DNA from: Caldicellulosiruptor owensensis OL
Lineage (GTDB): Bacteria > Bacillota > Thermoanaerobacteria > Caldicellulosiruptorales > Caldicellulosiruptoraceae
Assembly: GCF_000166335.1 (NCBI RefSeq)
Contig: NC_014657.1
Location: 1,232,501 to 1,296,500 of the forward strand
Length of the DNA stretch: 64,000 nucleotides
Direction: 5' to 3'
In this document: positions 27,099 through 38,237 of the stretch, piece after piece
Position numbering within the stretch: the stretch's first letter is position 1
How the letters are laid out: each line of letters opens with the position of its first letter
Notes under the pieces: model-generated
Seen by the model: the letters and a program-made list of their open reading frames with translations, nothing else
Database searches by the model: none
What the model was told of the DNA's origin: nothing
Program-made: the position numbers and the translations under genes

Positions 27099-28085
27099 AT
27101 GAACTTTTCCGATGTTCCACCTTATGTTGTAGATTTTTTAAATTACATGATTACAATCAAAAATAAATCCCCAAATACAATCAAAGAATATTATTATGAC
27201 TTGAGAAACTTTTTAAGATATCTAAAAGCAAAAGAACTTAATATGCTCAGCCAAATCGAAAAGATTGAAGACCTTGAAAACATCGATGTGAGCAGCTTTG
27301 AAATTGAAAAGCTCAAAACCTTAACCCTTAGCAATCTATATGAATATTTTTCTTTCCTTGCAACACGCTTTAACAACGGTCCCTATGCAAGAGCTCGAAA
27401 AGTTGCCTCAATTAGAAGCTTTTTTAAATACCTTTACAGCAAAGCCAAACTCATTCCTGACAATCCCGCAAAAGACTTAGAATCGCCAAAACTTGGTAAA
27501 AGAAATCCAAGGTATCTTACACTTGAGGAAAGCAAAAAGCTACTTTCTGCAATTGACGGTGAAAATAAAGAAAGGGACTTTGCAATGATTACCCTTTTTC
27601 TAAATTGCGGATTGCGTCTTTCAGAGCTTGTGAATATAAACCTTTCGGATATAAAAGATGATATGCTGAGGATTGTTGGTAAGGGCAATAAAGAAAGAAT
27701 AATATACTTAAACAAAGCCTGTAAAGAAGCTATTGAAAACTATTTGAAAGTCCGCCCTACAGAAGGTGTAAAAGACAAAGATGCTCTTTTTTTGAGTGAA
27801 AGGAAGAAAAGAATTAGCAGAAGAACTGTTCAATACATTGTCGAAAAGTATGTGAAGATGGCAGGTATAAATCAAAAAAAGATCTCTGCCCACAAACTTC
27901 GTCATACAGCAGCAACTCTTATGTACAGACACGGTAAAGTTGATATAAGGTCTCTTCAGACTATCTTAGGTCATCAAAGTATCTCCACAACAGAGATTTA
28001 TACTCATGTAAACGACGATGACATCAAAAAAGCCTTTGAAAAAAACCCCCTCTCAGGAGAAAACCAAGATACTTTAAACTCCTGA
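27099..28085 (+). CDS. Tyrosine recombinase of the XerC/XerD type
   Basis: A site-specific recombinase likely to resolve chromosome dimers. A SAM-like N-terminal DNA-binding domain (about 1-125) is followed by a catalytic domain. The catalytic set is visible: Arg in N-C-G-L-R-L-S-E, Lys in G-K-G-N-K-E-R, H-x-x-R in H-K-L-R-H-T, His in L-G-H-Q-S, and Tyr in T-E-I-Y-T-H-V. At 328 residues it is about 30 longer than E. coli XerC/D, mainly through an acidic insert at about residues 50-65. It has no phage or integron neighbours. Its last codons form half of the downstream terminator. Confidence 0.88.
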   Translation: MNFSDVPPYVVDFLNYMITIKNKSPNTIKEYYYDLRNFLRYLKAKELNMLSQIEKIEDLENIDVSSFEIEKLKTLTLSNLYEYFSFLATRFNNGPYARARKVASIRSFFKYLYSKAKLIPDNPAKDLESPKLGKRNPRYLTLEESKKLLSAIDGENKERDFAMITLFLNCGLRLSELVNINLSDIKDDMLRIVGKGNKERIIYLNKACKEAIENYLKVRPTEGVKDKDALFLSERKKRISRRTVQYIVEKYVKMAGINQKKISAHKLRHTAATLMYRHGKVDIRSLQTILGHQSISTTEIYTHVNDDDIKKAFEKNPLSGENQDTLNS

Positions 28086-28099
28086 CAAGGGGGTTTTTA
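28041..28099 (+). terminator. Terminator overlapping the 3' end of the recombinase gene
   Basis: AAAAACCCCC (28041-28050) pairs with GGGGGTTTTT (28089-28098), reinforced by TCAGGAG with CTCCTGA (28053-28059 and 28079-28085). The left arm is coding sequence. It is probably bidirectional, serving the convergent LysM gene too. Confidence 0.85.
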
Positions 28100-28426
28100 T
28101 TCTGTGCACAAAAGTTTGTATGTCTTTACATCCACAAATTTTAATACTTGTCCTGGATAAACAATTGCATTTTCTAAATTATTTACTCTCTTTATAAAAG
28201 AAATATAATCGCGAATATCTACAGTCTGGTCAACAAAGTTCCTTGAAATTGTCCACAGCGAATCTCCCTCTTTTACTTTTACAAATATCCAATTTAGATT
28301 TTTTTCTCTATCAATTCCCTTCCCTTCTCCAATCGAAATTATCAGAACCGTTACAATAAATATCATTAAAAGAAGCAATGCAATGCCAAAACGAAACTTA
28401 TTTCTTATAACAACTTTTGTTCTCAT
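28097..28426 (-). CDS. LysM-domain membrane protein, YneA-like
   Basis: A short N-terminal basic segment, one membrane helix (about residues 12-30) and a C-terminal LysM domain (about 50-100) with V-K-E-G-D-S-L-W-T-I-S-R and Y-P-G-Q-V-L-K. ATG 28426, after GGAGAG, gives 109 residues, matching YneA, the SOS-induced division inhibitor of Bacillus; a longer frame starts upstream without SD. An SOS-box-like palindrome sits between its -35 and -10. lexA, which often neighbours yneA, is not adjacent here, so the identification rests on architecture and promoter. Confidence 0.65.
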   Translation of the reverse strand: MRTKVVIRNKFRFGIALLLLMIFIVTVLIISIGEGKGIDREKNLNWIFVKVKEGDSLWTISRNFVDQTVDIRDYISFIKRVNNLENAIVYPGQVLKFVDVKTYKLLCTE

Positions 28427-28463
28427 AAAATATTCATTCTCTCCGATAAAATGTTCTATATTA

Positions 28464-28492
28464 AAGATATCAAACATGTGTTTAGATGTCAA
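28464..28492 (-). promoter_or_regulatory. Promoter with SOS-box-like operator for the LysM gene
   Basis: On the minus strand TTGACA (28492-28487) and TATCTT (28469-28464) are 17 bp apart. The spacer carries the palindrome AAACACATGTTT (28483-28472), which keeps the AAC-N4-GTT core of the Firmicute LexA box (GAAC-N4-GTTC) with both outer bases changed. Confidence 0.6.
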
Positions 28493-28651
28493 GATGCAAA
28501 CATAAAAAAGATTTAATACTTTTATTTTCTCAAAGAGCTAACCAGAATTTAAATCTTCACTCAATACTATGTGAAAATCCTGATAGCTTCTAAAATATCC
28601 TCTACCTCAATTGTGCCTAATAGCAAAAAGGGTGTTGAAGAGTAAAATTGA

Positions 28652-28676
28652 GGGTGGAACAAAAAAATCCCACCCC
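28652..28676 (-). terminator. Weak terminator after the 78-residue membrane protein gene
   Basis: GGGTGG (28652-28657) pairs with CCACCC (28670-28675) around an A/T-rich loop. The T tract is mostly inside the loop on the minus strand, so the call is tentative. Confidence 0.45.
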
Positions 28677-28699
28677 ATATTTTCTATAAACTTACCAAC

Positions 28700-28936
28700 T
28701 CAAACTATTTTAAATCTTCTTAATAGAAATACAATAACTACCACTAAACCGCCTAATCCATACAAACCAACATTTTGTTTGTAAAGTGCAAGTAAAGATA
28801 CACATTCTAAATATATTGGTATTATAATTGCAATTTTACTCCATCTCTTTTTACTTTTAACAATTCCTAATGCAAATATAAAGGCTAAAATAGAAAATAA
28901 TATAAAAAAAACTATCAGCATAAGAATATCCTCCAA
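28700..28936 (-). CDS. Small hydrophobic protein with about three membrane segments
   Basis: A 78-residue protein: hydrophobic segments at about 5-24, 35-50 and 58-72, separated by basic stretches (K-S-K-K-R-W and R-R-F-K). ATG 28936 has an AGTTGGAGG SD. No family is recognised. It lies downstream of the truncated C39 peptidase gene, separated by a 6-bp-arm hairpin at 28970-28984, so it may be a leftover of a peptide export or immunity locus. Confidence 0.5.
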   Translation of the reverse strand: MEDILMLIVFFILFSILAFIFALGIVKSKKRWSKIAIIIPIYLECVSLLALYKQNVGLYGLGGLVVVIVFLLRRFKIV

Positions 28937-28987
28937 CTCTAAATTTTAAATATTAGCCTTTTGCAGAAACGCTCAATATGAGCGCTA

Positions 28988-29269
28988 TCAAGCTTTATAG
29001 AGATTCAAAAAAGTCTGGTCACCCTCCCCATAGTTGTTGTAATAAAATATGATTATATAAAACAAATTTTCTACGATGAGGAGGGTTCCAAAATGTTCAA
29101 CAACTTTTACAATCCCATATGCTGTTGTGCCAAACCTGTCTGTCCCTGCTATCTCTCTTATTTTAGCTATCGATACTTCTTTTCCATATTGCAAGCAAAT
29201 TGTCGCTATGCTCGCTGCCGCACAATCTGTTATATCATGCTGCTTTACACAATAGTATCTCCTTCTCAT
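28988..29269 (-). pseudogene. Truncated C39 peptidase domain (bacteriocin/ComA-type exporter N-terminus)
   Basis: The first about 60 residues match the start of peptidase C39 domains found at the N-terminus of bacteriocin-processing ABC exporters: V-K-Q-H-D-I-T-D-C with the catalytic Cys, A-T-I-C-L-Q-Y-G, and A-G-T-D-R-F-G-T-T-A-Y-G-I. After V-E-H-F-G the sequence turns into an unrelated 66-bp inverted-repeat-bounded insert and the frame soon stops. The catalytic His/Asp half, membrane domain and ATPase are all missing, so the gene is dead. Before truncation it would have cleaved and exported a double-glycine-leader peptide. Confidence 0.75.
29021..29086. repeat. 66-bp inverted-repeat-bounded insert in the C39 relic
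   Basis: ACCCTCCCCAT (29021-29031) and ATGAGGAGGGT (29076-29086) are inverted with 10 of 11 matches. The insert begins where C39 similarity ends. No clear target duplication was seen. It may be a miniature element or the fused ends of a deleted IS. Confidence 0.45.
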
Positions 29270-29366
29270 TTCTTCATCCCACTTGATTTTTGGTATGTTT
29301 ACTTCTCTATTCTCTTATTTAGGCTATTAGGATTTAAGTCCAAACTTAATTTTATATGAACCAAAG

Positions 29367-29400
29367 TTAAAAAAATAAGGGTGGTTGTTTAACCCACCCA
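29367..29400 (-). terminator. Terminator of uxaC
   Basis: On the minus strand GGGTGG-type arms (29399-29394 and 29384-29379) are followed by TTATTTTTTT, shortly after the uxaC stop. Confidence 0.8.
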
Positions 29401-29423
29401 TTTTGCTATAATATTTTCTTATT

Positions 29424-30818
29424 TTAAAACCCAAAATACTCTTTTGCATTATAATAACAAACACCCTGAACTATTCTACCAAGCGTCTCCAAATCATAAG
29501 GATATTCACCGTTTTCTACCCATTCGCCAATCAAATTGCAAAGAAGTCTTCTAAAATACTCATGCCTTGTATATGACAAAAAACTTCGAGAATCTGTTAC
29601 CATTCCAACGAATCTACTTAAAAGCCCAAGATTTGCAAGGTCTTTCATCTGCTGAAGGTTTCCGTCTTTACTATCATTAAACCACCAAGCTGCTCCAAGC
29701 TGCATCTTCCCAGGGATGCTACCATCCTGGAAAGACCCCATGATTGTTGCGAGAACATAGCTATCTTTTGGATTTAAAGAATACAGAATTGTCTTTGGTA
29801 AAGAATTTTCTTTCTCTAATGAATCAAGAAATTTGACAAGCGCAATAGCTATATGATTGTCATTTATTGAATCATATCCTGTGTCAGGACCTAAAATGTT
29901 AAACATTCGTGTGTTGTTGTTTCTCAAAGCATTAATATGAAGCTGCATTGCCCAGCCAAGACTTGAATAAATTTTGCCTAAGAATCCCAATGTATATGTT
30001 TTATATTTTGCAACTTCGATATCAGTAAGTTTCTCTCCCGCTAATGCTTTTTTAAAAATATTGTCTACTTCATCAAAAGATGCATCAGCAAAAACCATAT
30101 CATCAATAGCATGGTCAGAAGCACGACACCCCACAGAGTGGAAAAATTCTGCTCTTGACTTTAGAGCGTCTAAAAACTCATCATAGTTTTCTATCTTCTT
30201 ACCATAAACTTCTCCAAGCTTCTCTACCCATGGTATGAAAGTTTCTCTTTCTATATTTACACCCTTATCAGGTCTGAAAGTAGGATAAACTTTTACATTA
30301 AAATCTTTATCTTCTTTCAGTTTTAAATGATACTCAAGTGTATCAACAGGATCGTCTGTTGTGCAAATTATTTCTACATTGGACCTCAAAATTATATCTC
30401 TTGCACCAAGCTCTTTTAGAACTTTGTTTGTCTTTTCCCAAATGATAGGTGCAGATTTTTCATTCAATATCTCATCTATTCCAAAATATCTTTTAAGTTC
30501 TAAATGTGTCCAGTGATAAATTGGGTTCCCTATAGCCATTGGGATAGTCTTTGCCCATGCCAAGAACTTTTCATAGTCATCTGCATCTCCTGTTATATAC
30601 CTCTCGTCTATCCCGTTTGCTCTCATAAGCCTCCATTTGTAATGATCTCCTCCAAGCCAAACCTCTGTGATATTCCTAAACTTCTTGTTTTCATAAATTT
30701 CCATTGGATTTAAATGACAGTGAAAGTCAATGATTGGCATATCCTTTGCATATTTTTCGTACAGCACTTTAGCAGTCTGGTTACTCAAGAGAAAATCCTC
30801 ATCCATAAATCTTTTCAT
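29424..30818 (-). CDS. uxaC: Glucuronate isomerase (uronate isomerase)
   Basis: It isomerises D-glucuronate to fructuronate (and galacturonate to tagaturonate), the first step of hexuronate use from pectin or glucuronoxylan. D-F-H-C-H-L-N-P near the N-terminus is the amidohydrolase-type metal motif and W-L-G-G-D-H-Y-K-W-R is typical. The long frame upstream lacks an SD; ATG 30818 follows GGAGG and gives 464 residues. It stands alone behind the eno terminator with no uxuA/kdg genes nearby, so it is probably separately regulated. Confidence 0.9.
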   Translation of the reverse strand: MKRFMDEDFLLSNQTAKVLYEKYAKDMPIIDFHCHLNPMEIYENKKFRNITEVWLGGDHYKWRLMRANGIDERYITGDADDYEKFLAWAKTIPMAIGNPIYHWTHLELKRYFGIDEILNEKSAPIIWEKTNKVLKELGARDIILRSNVEIICTTDDPVDTLEYHLKLKEDKDFNVKVYPTFRPDKGVNIERETFIPWVEKLGEVYGKKIENYDEFLDALKSRAEFFHSVGCRASDHAIDDMVFADASFDEVDNIFKKALAGEKLTDIEVAKYKTYTLGFLGKIYSSLGWAMQLHINALRNNNTRMFNILGPDTGYDSINDNHIAIALVKFLDSLEKENSLPKTILYSLNPKDSYVLATIMGSFQDGSIPGKMQLGAAWWFNDSKDGNLQQMKDLANLGLLSRFVGMVTDSRSFLSYTRHEYFRRLLCNLIGEWVENGEYPYDLETLGRIVQGVCYYNAKEYFGF

Positions 30819-30901
30819 CTTTCCAAACCTCCTTGTAACTTGTTTCAACATAATTTCAAAAAGATTCAAACAAAATTCACAGCAAAATCTGTTTGAATAT
30901 A

Positions 30902-30940
30902 TTATAAAATTAAAAGAGGGAAAGTTCAACACTTTCCCTC
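30902..30940 (-). terminator. Terminator of the cggR-gap-pgk/tpi-gpmI-eno operon
   Basis: A perfect 10-bp stem (GAGGGAAAGT at 30916-30925 with ACTTTCCCTC at 30931-30940) is followed on the minus strand by TTTTAATTTTATAAT. It closes the glycolytic operon and isolates uxaC. Confidence 0.85.
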
Positions 30941-30990
30941 TCTCTTTGTTCCATTGTGAGTCCAAAACTTATCTTTGGACTTTTGTGGAG

Positions 30991-32298
<1,308 letters not shown>

Positions 32299-32342
32299 TT
32301 ATTCCTCCCTTTAAACAATTTTTAACAGTATCTATAATAATT

Positions 32343-33878
32343 TTATTTAATAATAAGCGAACTTCCTTTCATCTCTGAAGGCTTTTCTAACCCTAATATG
32401 TCCAAGATTGTCGGAGCAATGTCTGCTAAAATTCCGTCATCTCTTAATTTAACATTGCCATACCCAACAAGATACAAAGGCACCTTATTTGTTGTATGAG
32501 CTGTGTGAGGTTCACCTGTTTCATAATCAATCATCTGTTCGCAGTTGCCGTGGTCAGCAGTTATTATTGCAACGCCACCCTTTTGCAACACTTTCTCAAC
32601 AACTTTTCCTATACAGTTATCCACAGCTTCAACAGCCTTTATAGCAGCCTCCAAAATGCCTGTGTGCCCTACCATGTCACCATTTGCATAGTTGCAAATT
32701 ATTACATCATATTCATCTTTTTCTATCCTCTCAAGCAAAGCTTCCGTTACTTCATATGCGCTCATCTCAGGTTTAAGGTCATATGTTGCAACCTTCGGTG
32801 ATGGTACCAAAACCCTGTCTTCTCCAACATTTGGTATTTCCACGCCACCATTGAAGAAAAAGGTGACATGAGCGTACTTTTCTGTCTCAGCAATTCGAAG
32901 TTGTTTTAACCCTAACTTGCTGAGGTATTCTCCTAAAGTGTTTGTTAAGTTCTCTGGTTTGAATGCAACATAACAGTTCTTTATTGTCACATCGTACTGG
33001 GTCATACATACAAAAAACACTTCAAAATATCCCTTTTTTCTTTCAAATCCATCAAATTCAACATCACAAAATGCTCTTGTGATTTGTCTTGCTCTATCTG
33101 GTCTAAAGTTGAAAAATATTACGCTATCATGTTCATTTATTGTTGCAACAGGCTTTCCGTTTTCAAGCACAACAGTCGGAATTACAAATTCATCAGTGTT
33201 ACCTTTTTCATACGACTTTTCAACCGCCTCTAATGCTGAGCTTGCGTACTCGCCTTCACCAAACACCATTGCATTATAAGCCTTTTCTACTCTTTCCCAC
33301 CTTTTATCTCTGTCCATTGCATAGTATCTGCCCATCACTGTTGCAATCTTGCCACAGCCAATTTCTTTTATCTTCTGTTCAAGTTCTTCAATGTAAATTT
33401 TTGCACTCGCCGGTGGAACATCTCGCCCATCTAAAAAGCAATGAATATATACTTTATCGAAATTGCGTTTCTTTGCAAGCTCTAAAAGCGCATAAAGGTG
33501 AGTGTTATGACTGTGCACACCACCATCTGATAAAAGTCCCATCAGATGAAGAGAAGAGTTATATTTTTTGCAATTTTCTATTGCCATTAAAAACTCTTCT
33601 TTTTCAAAAAAGTCACCATCTCTAATTGACTTTGTTATTCTTGTAAACTCCTGATATACAATCCTTCCAGCACCCAAATTAAGATGACCTACCTCGGAAT
33701 TTCCCATCTGACCTTCAGGAAGACCAACATCCATGCCACTGCTACCAATCAAGGTATATGGGTAATTCTTTTCGTAATAGTCAAGGTTGGGAGTCCTCCC
33801 CAAAGCAACAGCATTCCCTTCTTGCTTTGGGTTATAACCCCAACCATCCATAATGATAAGAACAACAGGTCTTTTCAT
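32343..33878 (-). CDS. gpmI: 2,3-bisphosphoglycerate-independent phosphoglycerate mutase
   Basis: This manganese enzyme of the alkaline phosphatase superfamily interconverts 3- and 2-phosphoglycerate. M-D-G-W-G-Y starts the metal-binding domain, G-N-S-E-V-G-H has the phosphorylated Ser, [10 protein letters not shown] and [12 protein letters not shown] are substrate-site segments, and A-D-H-G-N-C-E-Q-M carries late metal ligands. The 511-residue length is standard. It lies 27 bp downstream of pgk-tpi and 47 bp upstream of eno. Confidence 0.95.
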   Translation of the reverse strand: MKRPVVLIIMDGWGYNPKQEGNAVALGRTPNLDYYEKNYPYTLIGSSGMDVGLPEGQMGNSEVGHLNLGAGRIVYQEFTRITKSIRDGDFFEKEEFLMAIENCKKYNSSLHLMGLLSDGGVHSHNTHLYALLELAKKRNFDKVYIHCFLDGRDVPPASAKIYIEELEQKIKEIGCGKIATVMGRYYAMDRDKRWERVEKAYNAMVFGEGEYASSALEAVEKSYEKGNTDEFVIPTVVLENGKPVATINEHDSVIFFNFRPDRARQITRAFCDVEFDGFERKKGYFEVFFVCMTQYDVTIKNCYVAFKPENLTNTLGEYLSKLGLKQLRIAETEKYAHVTFFFNGGVEIPNVGEDRVLVPSPKVATYDLKPEMSAYEVTEALLERIEKDEYDVIICNYANGDMVGHTGILEAAIKAVEAVDNCIGKVVEKVLQKGGVAIITADHGNCEQMIDYETGEPHTAHTTNKVPLYLVGYGNVKLRDDGILADIAPTILDILGLEKPSEMKGSSLIIK

Positions 33879-33905
33879 TATCTTATTCCCCTTTACTTGC
33901 CATAA

Positions 33906-35858
33906 TTAGTAGTGTAATATCTTTGCAAATTCCTGAGCATTAAGGCTTGCACCGCCAACTAATCCTCCATCAATCTCTGGCATATTGAAAATCTCTGCTG
34001 AATTTGCAGAGTTTACACTACCACCATACTGGATCCTAACCTTTTGCGCGGTATCTTCATCGTAAATTTCTGCAATTACCTTTCTGATAACACCAATTAC
34101 CCTATTTGCTTCTTCAGGTGTTGCGTTTTTGCCAGTACCTATTGCCCAGATAGGCTCATATGCAATGACCACTTTTTCAACATCTTCTTTTGAGACACCA
34201 TTTAGTGCAATCTTGACCTGAAGCCTTACAAGCTCATCTGTAATGCCATATTCTCTTTGCTTTAAAGTCTCACCGACACATACAATAGGTTTTATACCAA
34301 ATTTCAGCGCTGCCAGAACTTTTTTGTTCACAATTTCGTCTGTTTCACCAAAGTACTGCCTTCTTTCAGAGTGACCAATTACCACATACTCAACTCCAAC
34401 TTCCTTTAACATTGGACCGGAGATCTCACCTGTATATGCACCTTTTTCTTCATAGAACATGTTTTGTGTTCCGAGTTTTATATTTGTTCCTTCTATTGCT
34501 TCTTTGACATAAGGAACAAGAATTGATGGAGCACAGATAACTACTTCTGCCTGCACATCATCAATATACTTCTTCAGCTCTTCAACAAACTCTTTTGCTT
34601 CTTGTGGAGTCTTGTTCATCTTCCAGTTTGCTGCAATTATCTTCTTCCTTGGATTTTTATCAAGAAGACATGCAATACCTGGTAAAACTTTGCCTTCCAA
34701 GAACTCTAATGAAGCACCGCCGCCTGTTGAGATATGTGTCATCTTATCAGCAAACCCCAGTTTTTCAACAGCAGCTGCAGAGTCACCGCCGCCGATAATT
34801 GCAATTGCACCATTTTCTTCAACAGCCTCAGCAACAGCTCTTGCAATAGCTTCTGTCCCTTTTGCGAAGTTCGGAAACTCAAACACGCCCATTGGTCCGT
34901 TCCAAACAATTGTCTTTGCCTTCTTTATTTCCTTGGAGAATAACTCAATTGTAGTATTTCCAATGTCCATTCCCATCATATCATCTGGCATTGCATCTGA
35001 TGGTACATACATAAATTCTGTATCATTTTTAAATTCTTTTGCTACTATGCTTCCAACAGGCAAAAGAAGGTTTACTCCCTTTTCTTCTGCCTTTTTCATT
35101 ATCTCTCTTGCAACATCAAGCTTATCATCTTCGCATTTTGATTTACCAATCTTATATCCTTTCGCTTTTAAGAAAGTATAAGCCATTGCACCGCCAATTA
35201 ACAGACTATCAACCTTTTCAAGTAGGTTCATAATAACTCCTATCTTATCAGAAACTTTTGCTCCACCCAGGATCGCAACAAAAGGCCTCTGCGGATTTGC
35301 AAGAGCATTGCCAAGCATTTCTATTTCTTTTTCCATCAAAAATCCAGCAACTGCTGGTAAGAACTCTGCAACACCAGCTGTTGATGCATGTGCTCTATGA
35401 GCTGTACCAAACGCATCATTTACATAAATGTCTGCAACCGATGCTAAAGCCTTTGCAAATTCTCTATCATTTTCTTCTTCCTCTTTGTGGAATCTGACAT
35501 TTTCAAGAAGAACTACATCTCCTTCTTTCATCTGTGCAACACACTTTTTTGCATCATCGCCTATAACGTCTTTTGCAAGAACAACTTCCTTACCGAGAAG
35601 CTCAGAAAGCCTTTTAGCAACAGGAGCCATTGAGTATTTTGGATCAAATTTGCCTTTTGGTCTTCCCAAATGAGATACCAAAATTACCTTTGCGTTGTGG
35701 TCAATAAGATACTTTATTGTAGGAAGAGCTTCTTTTATTCTTCTATCGTCTGTAATATTACCATTTTCATCTTGAGGAACATTAAAATCAACCCTCACAA
35801 GAACTCTTTTACCGGCAACATCTATATCTCTTATGGTCTTCTTATTCAGCTTAGGCAT
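33906..35858 (-). CDS. pgk-tpi: Phosphoglycerate kinase-triosephosphate isomerase fusion
   Basis: One continuous 650-residue frame encodes both enzymes. Residues 1 to about 397 are PGK: V-D-F-N-V-P at the N-terminus, [17 protein letters not shown] and the G-G-G-D-S-A-A-A nucleotide loop. A linker of about six residues leads to TIM from about residue 404: A-A-N-W-K-M-N-K with the catalytic Lys, G-H-S-E-R-R (catalytic His) and [11 protein letters not shown] (catalytic Glu). The ATG has a GAGGTGAT SD. No stop, strong internal start or long homopolymer lies at the junction. The same fusion is known from Thermotoga. Confidence 0.95.
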   Translation of the reverse strand: MPKLNKKTIRDIDVAGKRVLVRVDFNVPQDENGNITDDRRIKEALPTIKYLIDHNAKVILVSHLGRPKGKFDPKYSMAPVAKRLSELLGKEVVLAKDVIGDDAKKCVAQMKEGDVVLLENVRFHKEEEENDREFAKALASVADIYVNDAFGTAHRAHASTAGVAEFLPAVAGFLMEKEIEMLGNALANPQRPFVAILGGAKVSDKIGVIMNLLEKVDSLLIGGAMAYTFLKAKGYKIGKSKCEDDKLDVAREIMKKAEEKGVNLLLPVGSIVAKEFKNDTEFMYVPSDAMPDDMMGMDIGNTTIELFSKEIKKAKTIVWNGPMGVFEFPNFAKGTEAIARAVAEAVEENGAIAIIGGGDSAAAVEKLGFADKMTHISTGGGASLEFLEGKVLPGIACLLDKNPRKKIIAANWKMNKTPQEAKEFVEELKKYIDDVQAEVVICAPSILVPYVKEAIEGTNIKLGTQNMFYEEKGAYTGEISGPMLKEVGVEYVVIGHSERRQYFGETDEIVNKKVLAALKFGIKPIVCVGETLKQREYGITDELVRLQVKIALNGVSKEDVEKVVIAYEPIWAIGTGKNATPEEANRVIGVIRKVIAEIYDEDTAQKVRIQYGGSVNSANSAEIFNMPEIDGGLVGGASLNAQEFAKILHY

Positions 35859-35891
35859 GTTCCGATCACCTCAGAATATATTTTTCAAATC

Positions 35892-35944
35892 AAGACTGGT
35901 CCGGAAGATATTTGCTGTCATACAATCTTTCCCGGACCAGTCTT
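35892..35944 (-). promoter_or_regulatory. Stable hairpin between gap and pgk-tpi
   Basis: A perfect 13-bp stem (AAGACTGGTCCGG at 35892-35904 with its complement at 35932-35944) has no T run on the minus strand. It looks like an RNA processing or stabilising element separating gap mRNA from the rest of the operon, not a terminator. Confidence 0.7.
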
Positions 35945-35967
35945 AATAACTATTTTTTAATTTAAAA

Positions 35968-36987
<1,020 letters not shown>

Positions 36988-37016
36988 CTACCATCCCTTC
37001 GTTATTTTTTATTTTT

Positions 37017-37047
37017 ACACTGCAAAAGCCGAAAGCTTTTGCAGTGT
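37017..37047 (-). promoter_or_regulatory. Hairpin between cggR and gap
   Basis: ACACTGCAAAAGC and its complement (37017-37029 and 37035-37047) form a 13-bp stem with a 5-nt loop. The T run is on the plus-strand side only, so on the cggR-gap transcript it is probably a processing/stability hairpin, comparable in position to the cggR-gapA cleavage region of Bacillus. Confidence 0.65.
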
Positions 37048-37055
37048 TTTTGCCT

Positions 37056-38114
37056 TTATCTTTTTAAACTTAAGATCTCTTTAGCAATCCCTTCATCAAT
37101 AATAAATATTGTGTTGTTTTTTATTTCTCCCAGCGACAAAATTGCTTCTGCTTTGTGCGAACCTCCCGCAACACCTATCATATATTTAATGTTTTTGATT
37201 TTTTCAAGTTTTATACCTATTGTAGTGGTTGAATATACAATCCTACCAGTTTTATCAAAATAATATCCAAATATTTCACCAATTGCTCCAACCTTTTTAA
37301 GTTTCTCTATCATGTCCTGGCTAAATTTCCTTCTTCTTGCCATTTCAATTGCATTTCCTATTCCAAAAATAAGCATATCTGCATTGTTAATATCGTTTAG
37401 AACCTCTTGAACCTCTTCTTTTTTAATCAAAAGATTGTAAACCTCTTCATCCATTGTATCAGGTAGATGAAGAAGCTTATAACTACCATTTATCTTTTTT
37501 GCCAAATTTGCTGCAAGTGTATTTGCCTGTTTTTCAACTTCCTGACCTATTCCACCTCTTGCTGGAACAACCAGTACGTCTTTAAAAGAGCAGGACGGAA
37601 AATTGTCAACAACCTCTTTTACAGTTTGTCCACCTGTTACAGCAATTATCTTTACATCTTCTATCAATGTAAGAATGACCTTACTTGCCAAAATTCCAAT
37701 TTCTTTTAGCACATAAGGGTTTAAATCAGCGTCTCCCGGGACAACATATACATCCTTTGCTTTTAAAATCTCTTTTACCCTTGCCTTTACATCTTCTAAT
37801 CCCTTTATATCATATACTATGTTAGAAAGTTTTTCAAGAATCTCTTTGCCTTCATTTGTTAAAAACGTTCCGTTTTCAGTTACATTTATGAGTCCTAAAT
37901 TTCTCAATATGTCTATTTCATTTCTAACAATCCTTTCAGTGAGACTGAGCTTTTCTGCAAGAACTCTTCGACCAATTGGTTGATAATAACTAATATTTTT
38001 GAGAATCTCATATCTTCTTTCAATAATTTCAACAATTTCAGGAGCAATTTTCTTTATAGATTCAAAATAACTTTCCATAACTCTCTCATTCTCCAGCGGG
38101 ACAAATTTATCCAT
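37056..38114 (-). CDS. cggR: Central glycolytic genes regulator CggR (SorC/DeoR type)
   Basis: A transcription repressor of the glycolytic operon that responds to fructose-1,6-bisphosphate in Bacillus. A winged-helix region (about 45-90) contains G-R-R-V-L-A-E-K-L-S-L-T-E-R-I-V-R-N-E-I. The rest is a SorC-type sugar-phosphate-binding domain with A-V-T-G-G-Q-T and V-P-A-R-G-G-I-G-Q-E-V. Length 352 matches family members. It is the first gene of the operon and very likely autoregulated; a GGGAC/GTCCC pair flanks its start. Confidence 0.92.
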   Translation of the reverse strand: MDKFVPLENERVMESYFESIKKIAPEIVEIIERRYEILKNISYYQPIGRRVLAEKLSLTERIVRNEIDILRNLGLINVTENGTFLTNEGKEILEKLSNIVYDIKGLEDVKARVKEILKAKDVYVVPGDADLNPYVLKEIGILASKVILTLIEDVKIIAVTGGQTVKEVVDNFPSCSFKDVLVVPARGGIGQEVEKQANTLAANLAKKINGSYKLLHLPDTMDEEVYNLLIKKEEVQEVLNDINNADMLIFGIGNAIEMARRRKFSQDMIEKLKKVGAIGEIFGYYFDKTGRIVYSTTTIGIKLEKIKNIKYMIGVAGGSHKAEAILSLGEIKNNTIFIIDEGIAKEILSLKR

Positions 38115-38134
38115 ATATCATGATTTTTAGTCCC
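38098..38134. promoter_or_regulatory. Candidate CggR operator
   Basis: GGGAC (38098-38102, inside the first codons of cggR) and GTCCC (38130-38134, just downstream of the -10) form an inverted pair 27 bp apart. The Bacillus CggR operator is built from CGGGAC and TGTC elements. The resemblance is partial, so this is tentative. Confidence 0.35.
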
Positions 38135-38141
38135 AAATAAT

Positions 38142-38169
38142 ATTATACCATTTTTCTATTTCCATTCAA
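38142..38169 (-). promoter_or_regulatory. Promoter of the cggR-gap operon
   Basis: On the minus strand TTGAAT (38169-38164) and TATAAT (38147-38142) are 16 bp apart, about 28 bp upstream of the cggR start and after the ppdK terminator. Confidence 0.75.
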
Positions 38170-38181
38170 GTGTATACATAC

Positions 38182-38220
38182 AAAAAAAGCAGAAGGAGAC
38201 ATTTTTTTGCCTCCTTCTGC
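38182..38220 (-). terminator. Terminator of ppdK
   Basis: GCAGAAGGAGRC arms (38189-38200 with 38209-38220, one mismatch) form a strong stem followed on the minus strand by TTTTTTTG. It separates ppdK from the cggR promoter. Confidence 0.9.
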
Positions 38221-38237
38221 TCATCTTTTAAATAATC

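Noticed and set aside
29093-29359. Plus-strand Cys-rich frame of 88 codons
   Set aside because: It is antisense to the C39 relic, whose similarity to peptidase C39 explains the sequence. The apparent SD lies in the 66-bp insert.
34640-34680. Programmed frameshift site at the PGK-TIM junction
   Set aside because: The junction has only short A runs and no heptameric slippery sequence or stop in the alternate frame adjacent to it.
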